Positions 1 to 6,367 of a stretch of 10,895 bases of DNA are shown here, piece by piece. Position numbers and translations under genes: made by a program. The notes beneath the pieces were generated by a model. That model was given only the letters and a program-made list of their open reading frames with translations. It did not search any database and was not told where the DNA came from. Positions within the stretch are counted from its first letter, which is position 1, and the number at the start of each line of letters is the position of its first letter. Origin of the DNA: SYFY01 sp031385325. GTDB lineage: Bacteria > Pseudomonadota > Gammaproteobacteria > Pseudomonadales > Azotimanducaceae. The stretch lies in the NCBI GenBank assembly GCA_031385325.1, contig JANNBJ010000003.1, positions 1 to 10,895 of the forward strand, read 5' to 3'.

Positions 1-102
1 TTTCGTTGCGTAGTACCCACTACGCGTCTCAAACGAACGAAAAATCGGACTCGAATTTACACTCGCCTCGCACCGCCGCCTTCTGCCGCGCAGGCTCCTA
101 GC
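1..102. repeat. MITE-like palindromic repeat, copy 1 (left part outside the window)
   Basis: These 102 bases match 2429-2530 at 100 positions; the only differences are at 58 (T versus C) and 78 (G versus A). The copy keeps the inner hairpin, GCGTAGT at 8-14, loop ACCC, ACTACGC at 19-25, and the right terminal arm ending in CTCCTAG at 95-101. The left arm, seen in full in copy 2, would lie upstream of base 1. The copy ends 57 bases before the ATG of the serine hydrolase, so its right end may contribute to that gene's leader. A related 14-mer (12 of 14 matching) occurs at 62-75 and 124-137. No protein is encoded in it. Confidence 0.85.
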
Positions 103-158
103 TTCCCGAGCCGCATCAACACTGCTAGCCTCGCACCCAAACAGGGGAGAGCGACAAC

Positions 159-1397
159 ATGAATCAATCCAGTGGTCAGGCCGGCTTTGCACTCGGCCGT
201 TTGAATCGCATAGGCGATCATCTGAAGCGCGCATATGTTGATAACGGCAAGATCGCGGGCTGCCAGATCGCGGTCGCCCGACGTGGGCAGCTGGCCTATT
301 TCGAATCGTTCGGTCACATGGATCGCGAGAACAACAAGGCGATGGGTGATGACACGCTGTTTCGTATTGCATCCATGACCAAGCCGATTACCTCGGTCGC
401 GCTGATGATGCTGTACGAGCGAGGTTATTTTCAGTTGAACGATCCCGTCCACCGGTTCATCCCAGCCTGGCGCGATCACAAGGTCTGGGTGTCGGGGCAT
501 GGTGAAACGATGGTCACCGAGCGACCGACCCGCCCCATGAGCATGCGCGACATGCTCTGTCACACCGGTGGTCTTACCTATGGCGCGCAGCTGGAAGCGC
601 TTGGATCGCCCACCGATCCCAATCCTGTAACCAGGGAATATGTCCGGGTCGGAATGAAAGGTGTCGATGGCGAAAGTCGAGACAGCTTCCTGCAGAAACT
701 GGCGGGTGTCCCACTCCGATATCAGCCTGGCGAGCGATGGATGTATTCGCTGTCGACAGATGTGTGTGGCGCACTGGTCGAGATCATTTCTGGCAAGTCG
801 CTCGACCGGTTTTTTGCAGATGAGATCTTTGGACCGCTGAAGATGCCCGATACGTTTTTTGTCGTGCCCCCAGAAAAACGTGGTCGTATTGCGGCGAATT
901 ACACCCGCGGACCGGACAAGGCACTGATGTTGATCGAACCGGCCGGTCGAACTCGCAACATGACCGCGCAGCCTTTTTACTCGGGTGGGGGCGGGCTGAT
1001 CAGTACAACGGCGGACTACCTGCGCTTCTGCGAAATGCTGCGGCGCGGCGGTGAGCTCGACGGCGCACGAATACTCGGCCCCAGAACCATTGAACTCATG
1101 CATCGGAATCATCTGAAAGGCGGGAAGGATCTGACCCAGATGGCGATCGGTGGCTTTTCGGAAACAGCCAACGAAGGCGTCGGCTTCGGACTAGGATTTG
1201 CCTGCACGCTTGACGCGGTTGCCTCCGGGAGTCTTGTAGGCGGGGATTGGTACTGGGGCGGCGCCTTTTCGACGATCTTCTGGGTCGATGAGAAAGAAGA
1301 TCTCTCGGTAGTTTTCATGACGCAGTTGATGCCGTCGGGCGCCTTCAACTTCCGTGGACAACTCAAGAGTCTGGTTTACTCGGCGATCGAGGATTGA
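159..1397 (+). CDS. Serine hydrolase of the beta-lactamase / family VIII esterase type
   Basis: A 412-residue protein of the class C beta-lactamase fold (Beta-lactamase Pfam family), most likely an esterase or other serine hydrolase rather than a true beta-lactamase. The nucleophile motif SxxK is S72-M-T-K75, inside the usual 'RIASMTKP' context. The second motif is YSL at 196-198, where Y196 would act as the base. HTGG follows 'DMLC' at 135-138, also typical. In place of the beta-lactamase KTG there is W-G-G at 366-368, as in family VIII carboxylesterases. There is no obvious signal peptide, so it is probably cytoplasmic. Start ATG 159 is preceded by a good ribosome site, AGGGGAGAG, near 142-150. 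The dienelactone-hydrolase-like gene follows after 62 bases and is probably co-transcribed. The substrate cannot be read from the sequence. Confidence 0.93.
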   Translation: MNQSSGQAGFALGRLNRIGDHLKRAYVDNGKIAGCQIAVARRGQLAYFESFGHMDRENNKAMGDDTLFRIASMTKPITSVALMMLYERGYFQLNDPVHRFIPAWRDHKVWVSGHGETMVTERPTRPMSMRDMLCHTGGLTYGAQLEALGSPTDPNPVTREYVRVGMKGVDGESRDSFLQKLAGVPLRYQPGERWMYSLSTDVCGALVEIISGKSLDRFFADEIFGPLKMPDTFFVVPPEKRGRIAANYTRGPDKALMLIEPAGRTRNMTAQPFYSGGGGLISTTADYLRFCEMLRRGGELDGARILGPRTIELMHRNHLKGGKDLTQMAIGGFSETANEGVGFGLGFACTLDAVASGSLVGGDWYWGGAFSTIFWVDEKEDLSVVFMTQLMPSGAFNFRGQLKSLVYSAIED

Positions 1398-1459
1398 CAC
1401 CATCCGGTAGGTGCAACACGTTCGTTTTGACAAACAATTCAACACACAGGAGACAGACA

Positions 1460-2350
1460 ATGTACGGCTCCCCCGATTTCTGGCCGGCAGCCCCGGACTT
1501 GCGCCACGTGGAAGTGCCCCTGCGATTTCGAGGCAAGGACTATGTTGGACACCTCGTTGCGCCGCCCGCATCAATGGGACGCAGACCGCTCGTACTTGAG
1601 ATTCACAACTATGCGGGGCTTAAATTTTTCGATGTGCATCAGGCGGAGTACCTCGCAAGGCTCGGTTATGTAGGCCTTGCCATCGATGTGTATGGCGACA
1701 TGATCAGTCCGGAAGAGCGTCTGTGGTCGACGGACCAGGCGAAACTCAAGAATCATATGAACAAGTCATTCTCTGCCATGATGGCGCTTGACCATGATCA
1801 CGAGTTGTTCCGGGCGATCCTCAAAGCCTGGCTGGACGAAGGGCTGCAACAGTCCTGTGTGGATACGAGTGTCTCCGCGGCGGCCATTGGTTACTGCTTC
1901 GGCGGAGTGGCAGTGCTCGAAGCCGTTCGGGGTGGGCTGGATCTGTCTGCTGTCGTTTCGTTTCACGGCCTGCTGCAGACCGGCGAAGACGGAGCGCCAG
2001 CGAGTGTTGGTCTGGTTCGGCCACCGCTGAAGCGTTGTGAAAACCGATACAACACCCGCACCATCGTGCAGATTGAAAACGGCGCTGAAGACCATTTAGT
2101 CCTTCCTGAAAACAAGAGGCGGTTCTGTGAGGAGATGGACAACGCAGGTGTAGCGTGGAACTTCCACGATTATGCAAAGACCCCCCATGGATTTGCGCTG
2201 CCGCCGACACTCGGGCCACCGGGGCACCTGCATGAAACGTCGGACCGCCGATCAACGATGGCGATGTTGAGTCTGTTTCGCGAAGTTTTTCCCGGCGTCA
2301 GCCAGTACCACGTCGCACGCAACGCTGCGGGTACGCAGATACCTTCGTAG
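1460..2350 (+). CDS. Dienelactone hydrolase family alpha/beta hydrolase
   Basis: A 296-residue enzyme of the DLH family, which hydrolyses lactone or ester bonds; the founding member opens dienelactone in chlorocatechol breakdown. Visible catalytic features are the nucleophile elbow G-Y-C146-F-G-G, the acid D211 in 'GAEDH', and H243 in 'PHGFA', giving a Cys-Asp-His triad. E47 in 'LEIHNYAGL' fits the conserved glutamate near the DLH active site. It is longer than classic DLH (about 235 residues), with an insert around 85-130. The frame is open from 1394, but ATG 1460 is chosen because AGGAGA at 1448-1453 lies seven bases before it and the DLH fold starts just after. No signal peptide is seen. 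It follows the serine hydrolase and ends ten bases before the repeat element. The actual substrate is unknown. Confidence 0.93.
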   Translation: MYGSPDFWPAAPDLRHVEVPLRFRGKDYVGHLVAPPASMGRRPLVLEIHNYAGLKFFDVHQAEYLARLGYVGLAIDVYGDMISPEERLWSTDQAKLKNHMNKSFSAMMALDHDHELFRAILKAWLDEGLQQSCVDTSVSAAAIGYCFGGVAVLEAVRGGLDLSAVVSFHGLLQTGEDGAPASVGLVRPPLKRCENRYNTRTIVQIENGAEDHLVLPENKRRFCEEMDNAGVAWNFHDYAKTPHGFALPPTLGPPGHLHETSDRRSTMAMLSLFREVFPGVSQYHVARNAAGTQIPS

Positions 2351-2360
2351 TGGAATTGGA

Positions 2361-2529
2361 CTAGGAGTCTGCGCGGCAGAAGCTCGACAGGCTGCGGCGG
2401 CGCAACGATGGCCCGCTTTTCCGTTCGTTTTCGTTGCGTAGTACCCACTACGCGTCTCAAACGAACGAAAAATCGGACTCGAATTCACACTCGCCTCGCA
2501 CCGCCACCTTCTGCCGCGCAGGCTCCTAG
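2361..2529. mobile_element. MITE-like palindromic element, complete copy 2 (169 bp)
   Basis: The terminal inverted repeats are 2361-2382 and 2508-2529. They pair at 21 of 22 positions; the exception is T2368 opposite G2522, which would be a wobble pair in RNA. Both ends finish in CTAG. Between them lies a long central hairpin (2422-2467). The bases from 2429 to 2530 recur at 1-102. The element is too short for a transposase, so if mobile it would rely on an enzyme encoded elsewhere. It starts ten bases after the stop codon of the DLH gene and may form the 3' end of that transcript. No clear target-site duplication is visible beyond the CTAG ends, and the family is not one I can name. Confidence 0.75.
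2422..2467. repeat. Central interrupted hairpin of the repeat element
   Basis: The outer stem is CGTTCGTTT (2422-2430) with AAACGAACG (2459-2467). The inner stem is GCGTAGT (2436-2442) with ACTACGC (2447-2453), with loop ACCC. The two stems are separated by a symmetric 5/5 internal loop (TCGTT against GTCTC). All 16 stem pairs are Watson-Crick. There is a T-run before and an A-run after it on the plus strand, so it does not look like a plus-strand intrinsic terminator; read on the minus strand it would be followed by a partial U-run. The same inner stem is intact in copy 1. Confidence 0.8.
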
Positions 2530-2579
2530 CCCGCACCGGGGCTGAGTGCCGTTTGGGTGTAGTCGGTCGTCGACCGGGG

Positions 2580-2649
2580 ATGTGTGTCCTTCTGGTATAC
2601 GTTCGGACCGGTACCCCGGTATGTGTGTCCTTCTCGTATCCTTCTCGTA
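2580..2649. repeat. Short direct repeats upstream of the VOC gene
   Basis: The 14-mer ATGTGTGTCCTTCT occurs at 2580-2593 and again at 2621-2634, 41 bases apart. The 11-mer TCCTTCTCGTA is perfectly tandem at 2628-2638 and 2639-2649, with a one-base variant (TCCTTCTGGTA) at 2588-2598. ACCGGGG at 2573-2579 and CCCCGGT at 2614-2620 form an inverted pair, and CGGTCG-T-CGACCG at 2564-2576 is a small palindrome. The repeats end directly before the ribosome site of the VOC gene. They could be a regulatory leader or remains of a REP-like element. Confidence 0.7.
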
Positions 2650-2663
2650 AAGAGGTATTTTGA

Positions 2664-4076
2664 GTGTTGAAACGACTGATTCTTGGGTTGTTGGGTGTGG
2701 TGTTTGGAGCCGTGGCGATCCTGGTGTTGGCCATCGTGCTGATCCGCCCGGCCGAGAGGCCGCCGGTGACCGTCGACTTCACCCGCTATCTTGCACACTT
2801 CAGCACGGAGTCCCCCGACCTCCAGGGTTCCTTTGTTGGCACGCCGGGGGAAGCTTTGTTGATTGTCGCCTGCGACCAGGATGCCAGCCTTACTATCCAG
2901 CTGAACGGCCAGGAAGTGTTGAATCCCGGCAGCAGCACGGTGTGCTCGAAGGGCCAGGAGATCCCGGTCACGCTGGTGGCCGACAACACCATCGCCATGG
3001 TGCATGGTGAGTCGACGGTGGGCTCGGCTTCAGTTCGTGTCAAACAGAAGGCCGATATTCGGTTGCACGTGTTGTCCAGAGTTCACTTCAATACCAACGT
3101 CAGCGACTTTGCAGCAGCGCGCGAGTTTTATGGAAAATTCGGTTTCACCACCTTGTCAGGATTCCCGGATACCAATACGCAGGCTATGGCGAGGGCAATC
3201 GGTATCGAGACACCAACGTCCTACGACGGCAGCAAAGGTGAATGGGCAGGCGGCTATCTGCTACACGGTGAACTCATCGGGCTTGGCTTCTTGAGTGGCG
3301 CCATCGACCTCATCGAGTTCACCATTCCACGCAGCGAAGAAGCGCCTTACGCGCAGATCAATCACTTGGGCATGGCCCGCGCAGCGCTGCAGACCACGAA
3401 TCTGGACGCTGACTATCAGTACCTCAGTGGCAAGGGCGTGCGCTTTCTCTCAGCACCAACCAGCCGGTCTGATGGAACCCGGTTTGTTATTTTTACTGAT
3501 CCGGATGGCACCTACTACGAGTTGAGCGAAGTTCCTTCAAACGGTGACGATGTAAAAGACGGTGTCGCGGACACCCACCTCGTCGGGTTCGGGCCGCTGA
3601 GCGTAAACGTCAGCGACTTTGAGCGCTCACGCGCGTGGTATCAGATGTTTGGGTTCGAGGTCACACAGTCGCTGCCTGCTGCAGAATCTGCCGAAGTAGC
3701 CCAAGCGATGGGTTTCGATGAACCTTTCAACATCGAAGGCGCCACTCTGACCCACGAGGTTGATGGTTCTACCATGGAACTGGTGCAGTGGATGTCACCT
3801 TACAATCCAGAAGGGACATATCCCATTCCGGTAAACCACCTGGGCATCCATCGCACGGCTCTTGCGACTACGGACATTGCCGCAGATGTTGCGACGTTGA
3901 AGGCCCAAGGCGTTGAGTTTGTATCCCCTGTCACGCCGTGTTGTTCAGGTCCGGACGCCTCCGGCAGCATCGTCGCGTTTTATGATCCCGATGGCACGAT
4001 TGTCGAACTGGTCGAACAGTCGATGGTGAGTTGGTTGATGCCGTCTTTGTTGAAGCTGCGTGATCTTCTGAAGTAG
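2664..4076 (+). CDS. Membrane-anchored protein with two VOC (glyoxalase/dioxygenase-fold) domains
   Basis: A 470-residue protein. Residues 5-27 form a strongly hydrophobic segment after a Lys/Arg, a signal anchor or signal peptide. Residues 30-135 are a beta-rich stretch I do not recognise, with two cysteines (C70, C94) that could pair outside the cytoplasm. VOC domain 1 spans about 138-290 and carries H141, H234 and E286, spaced like a metal-binding His-His-Glu set. VOC domain 2 spans about 307-452 with H392 and E448, but the position matching H141 is not histidine, so it may not bind metal. The domains probably arose by duplication: both contain 'NVSDF' and 'FxDPDGT'. The GTG start at 2664 is backed by AAAGAGG at 2649-2655. 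A double VOC protein carrying an export signal is unusual. The next gene is convergent. Substrate unknown. Confidence 0.88.
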   Translation: MLKRLILGLLGVVFGAVAILVLAIVLIRPAERPPVTVDFTRYLAHFSTESPDLQGSFVGTPGEALLIVACDQDASLTIQLNGQEVLNPGSSTVCSKGQEIPVTLVADNTIAMVHGESTVGSASVRVKQKADIRLHVLSRVHFNTNVSDFAAAREFYGKFGFTTLSGFPDTNTQAMARAIGIETPTSYDGSKGEWAGGYLLHGELIGLGFLSGAIDLIEFTIPRSEEAPYAQINHLGMARAALQTTNLDADYQYLSGKGVRFLSAPTSRSDGTRFVIFTDPDGTYYELSEVPSNGDDVKDGVADTHLVGFGPLSVNVSDFERSRAWYQMFGFEVTQSLPAAESAEVAQAMGFDEPFNIEGATLTHEVDGSTMELVQWMSPYNPEGTYPIPVNHLGIHRTALATTDIAADVATLKAQGVEFVSPVTPCCSGPDASGSIVAFYDPDGTIVELVEQSMVSWLMPSLLKLRDLLK

Positions 4077-4097
4077 CAAGCGCAGTCTGCGTGTGCT
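4075..4097 (+). terminator. Weak hairpin at the end of the VOC gene
   Basis: AGCA (4075-4078) can pair with TGCT (4094-4097), and CGCA (4081-4084) with TGCG (4088-4091), around a GTC loop. It overlaps the stop codon at 4074-4076 and is not followed by a T-run, so it is at best a weak terminator or an mRNA 3' end. The remainder of the gap to 4213, between convergent genes, shows nothing clearer. Confidence 0.2.
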
Positions 4098-4213
4098 GGT
4101 CGCAGAGAAACATCGGCGCTCACAGAGGGTCTGGAAATTCTGTAGTCACCTTCGATGACGGTGGCGCGTGGCGCGGAAACGGGCTGTGCGACTCCCGCGG
4201 CGGAGTTGAGCCG

Positions 4214-4897
4214 TCAGTGCGGTTTGGGTCCCGCATCAGCGCGGTTTTCTTCCTCGAGTTGTAGCCCAGACCACAACAACGTCGTGATTTGATTAGTCAC
4301 CTCATCAATGTCGACGCTCTTGTCACGTAGCCACCACAGGGTCACGAAGTGAAGCGCGCCAACCAGCCCATATGCCCAGGAGGTTGCGACGGACGGGTCG
4401 GCGCCACGTGCCGTCCGGTACGCAGCGATTCCCTCCGCGAACTGGACGGCAGTGCCGTCCGCCAGGATCAACGACTTGCGAACCCGGTCGTCGCCCGCGC
4501 TGCTGAATGTGACATACAGATAGAGATGGCGGTCGGCTTCGGCGTGCTTGAGGTATCCGCCAACAAGTCGTCGCACGGCGTCGCGTGAGTCGGTGGCGCC
4601 TGCCACCAGTCGTGCCACCTCGTCTGCCATACGCGCGGTTAGCCGTTGAGCCAGTGCGTTGACCAAAGCATCCCGGTCACCAACCCCACGATAGAGAATG
4701 GGTTTCGTGACGCCGGCTTCTGCAGCGATGGCATCGAGGGAAACGCTCGGACCCTGATCACGTATCAATCGTTCGGCGGCTGCCAGAAGTGATTCGCGAT
4801 CAGCGATCACCCCGTGATCTGCAGTTCGTCCGGCCGGCCGACCGGGACGACGAGGCTTCGCAGTTTCAGGGCGAGGGGAAGTCTTGGGGCGATCCAT
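4214..4897 (-). CDS. TetR/AcrR family transcriptional regulator
   Basis: A 227-residue TetR-type repressor. After a Pro/Arg/Lys-rich tail (1-24) comes the DNA-binding domain, about 32-78, with the helix-turn-helix at 53-72 ('LDAIAAEAGVTKPILYRGVG'); the usual 'LYRxFxSK' end is replaced by 'LYRGVGDRDAL'. The C-terminal helices (about 85-215) form the ligand and dimer domain, and its 'LYLYV', 'WAYGLVGALHFVTLWWL' stretches suggest a hydrophobic ligand pocket. The ATG at 4897 has no Shine-Dalgarno site in the bases before it (CCGTGGTAATTTAAACCG), so translation may be weak or leaderless. It is divergent from the carotenoid oxygenase gene, 83 bases away, and probably controls it and itself; that is inferred from position. 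The ligand is unknown, with an apocarotenoid or similar aromatic compound as a reasonable guess. Confidence 0.93.
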   Translation of the reverse strand: MDRPKTSPRPETAKPRRPGRPAGRTADHGVIADRESLLAAAERLIRDQGPSVSLDAIAAEAGVTKPILYRGVGDRDALVNALAQRLTARMADEVARLVAGATDSRDAVRRLVGGYLKHAEADRHLYLYVTFSSAGDDRVRKSLILADGTAVQFAEGIAAYRTARGADPSVATSWAYGLVGALHFVTLWWLRDKSVDIDEVTNQITTLLWSGLQLEEENRADAGPKPH

Positions 4898-4900
4898 CGG

Positions 4901-4928
4901 TTTAAATTACCACGGGTAGATTTATGTT
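4901..4928 (+). promoter_or_regulatory. Candidate promoter and TetR operator
   Basis: TTTAAA (4901-4906) and TATGTT (4923-4928) are 16 bases apart and each match 4 of 6 positions of the -35 and -10 consensus. A near-palindrome, TAAATTACC (4903-4911), ACG spacer, GGTAGATTTA (4915-4924), broken by one extra G, covers the spacer. This is a typical place for a repressor to act on the oxygenase gene, and it lies just upstream of the TetR start codon, so self-regulation is also possible. The call rests on pattern and position only. Confidence 0.4.
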
Positions 4929-4980
4929 GCGGGTGAAACTACGATAGCAGCTCACAACCAACCGGATGGAGAACCTGACC

Positions 4981-6339
4981 ATGTCAGCAGTGTCGATTAC
5001 CGAAGAGAGTACTCCCGTACACCTGCGTGGTAACGGACGGCCGATCGCTGAAGAGCGCACCATCACCGAATTGAAGGTGGTCGGCGCCATCCCGCGCGAA
5101 CTCGATGGTCGATATGTCCGCAACGGCGCCAATCCATTCACCGGCACCAGCGCGCACCCGTTTTTTGGTGACGGCATGCTGCATGGCATCCGCCTGCAAG
5201 ATGGCAAGGCCCAGTGGTACCGCAATCGTTATGTGCAGACGCCCTTCATCAGCAATCCAGCAGTAAACGTGCTCGATCCGGCAGTGGTCATGGACATGAA
5301 AGCGTCCAAGGCCAATACCCACGTCGTTGGCCATGCGGGCAAGATACTCGCGCTCGAAGAAGGCCATTTCCCCTATGTGTTAGACGGCGACCTCAACACG
5401 GTCGGGGCATTGGACTTCGGTGGCGTGCTGAAGGGCTCCTTCACCGCGCATCCGAAGATTTGCCCCGTGACCGGCGAATTGCTGGCCTTTGGTTATGCGC
5501 CGTTTGCACCGTACCTGCGGTACCTGCGTGTGTCGGCAGATGGCAAGCTGGTGCAGACCGAAGAAATCACCGTCGGCGGACCAACGATGATGCATGACTT
5601 CAACATCACGCGGAATCACGTGATCTTCATGGACCTGCCCGCAGTATTCGACATGAAGCTGGCGATGAGCGGCGGGATGCCGATTCGCTGGGACGAAAAC
5701 TACCCGTCTCGTCTGGGTGTGATGCCACGCAATGGCACGGATGCCGATGTTCGCTGGTACGAGATCAACCCGTGTTACGTTTTCCATCCGATGAACTCGT
5801 ACGAAGACGGCGACAAGATCGTGCTGGATGTTGCGCGGTTAAGTCACATCTGGCGTGACTCGATGATGGACTTCCCGATGCCACAGTTGTGGCGCTGGAC
5901 CATCGACACGAAAACCGGAAAGGTGCATGAGGAGCAGGTGGACGACCGCCCCGGCGAATTTCCGCGTGTCGCCGACAGCGTCATTGGACTCAAGCATCGT
6001 TATGGTTATGTGATGGGCATGGCGGACAACGCTGGCGCGGATCCGATGACGGCATCGGGCATCATCCGCAAGTACGACCGCCAGACCGGTACTCGCTCCG
6101 AAATCTCGCTTGGCCGTGGCCGATCACCAGGCGAGCCCGTTTTTGTGCCAGCGGCCAATGGCAAGAACGAAGACGATGGTTACCTCATGACCTACGTTCA
6201 CGATGCGGCGACCAACACCAGCCGCTTCGTCGTGCTCGATGCAAGGACCATGGACAGCGAGCCCGTGGCGTCGATCGAACTGCCGCGCGTTCCATCCGGT
6301 TTCCATGGCAGCTGGATTCCAGCGTCGGTTGCGAATTGA
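4981..6339 (+). CDS. Carotenoid cleavage oxygenase (RPE65 family)
   Basis: A 452-residue non-haem iron oxygenase of the family that includes carotenoid cleavage dioxygenases, lignostilbene dioxygenases and RPE65; these split a carbon-carbon double bond with O2. The four iron ligands are visible: H157 in 'TAHPK', H205 in 'MMHDF', H269 in 'VFHPMN' and H442 in 'GFHGSW'. Other family signatures are 'GRYVRNGANPF' (43-53), 'FFGDGMLHG' (61-69), 'GEPVFVP' (384-390). Length is normal for bacterial members. No signal peptide is seen. An in-frame ATG at 4966 exists, but ATG 4981 is preferred because TGGAGA at 4967-4972 gives a ribosome site eight bases before it, while 4966 has none. It is divergent from a TetR gene and 28 bases before the LLM oxidoreductase gene. 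Substrate could be an apocarotenoid or a stilbene-like phenolic; sequence alone does not decide. Confidence 0.95.
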   Translation: MSAVSITEESTPVHLRGNGRPIAEERTITELKVVGAIPRELDGRYVRNGANPFTGTSAHPFFGDGMLHGIRLQDGKAQWYRNRYVQTPFISNPAVNVLDPAVVMDMKASKANTHVVGHAGKILALEEGHFPYVLDGDLNTVGALDFGGVLKGSFTAHPKICPVTGELLAFGYAPFAPYLRYLRVSADGKLVQTEEITVGGPTMMHDFNITRNHVIFMDLPAVFDMKLAMSGGMPIRWDENYPSRLGVMPRNGTDADVRWYEINPCYVFHPMNSYEDGDKIVLDVARLSHIWRDSMMDFPMPQLWRWTIDTKTGKVHEEQVDDRPGEFPRVADSVIGLKHRYGYVMGMADNAGADPMTASGIIRKYDRQTGTRSEISLGRGRSPGEPVFVPAANGKNEDDGYLMTYVHDAATNTSRFVVLDARTMDSEPVASIELPRVPSGFHGSWIPASVAN

Positions 6340-6367
6340 TTCCACACCAACGATCGGAGAAGTGAAC

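Noticed and set aside
57..1112. Long minus-strand open frame of 351 codons opposite the serine hydrolase gene
   Set aside because: It lies opposite a gene with clear catalytic motifs, has no recognisable domain, and runs into the repeat element; it is a by-product of GC-rich codon use.
1394..1459. Upstream extension of the DLH gene to a TTG overlapping the previous stop
   Set aside because: ATG 1460 has a good ribosome site and the encoded fold begins after it; the extension adds unlike, polar residues.
6203..6367. N-terminal extension of the LLM oxidoreductase into the carotenoid oxygenase gene
   Set aside because: It would add 55 residues read from another gene in a different frame; the ribosome site at 6356-6362 supports TTG 6368.
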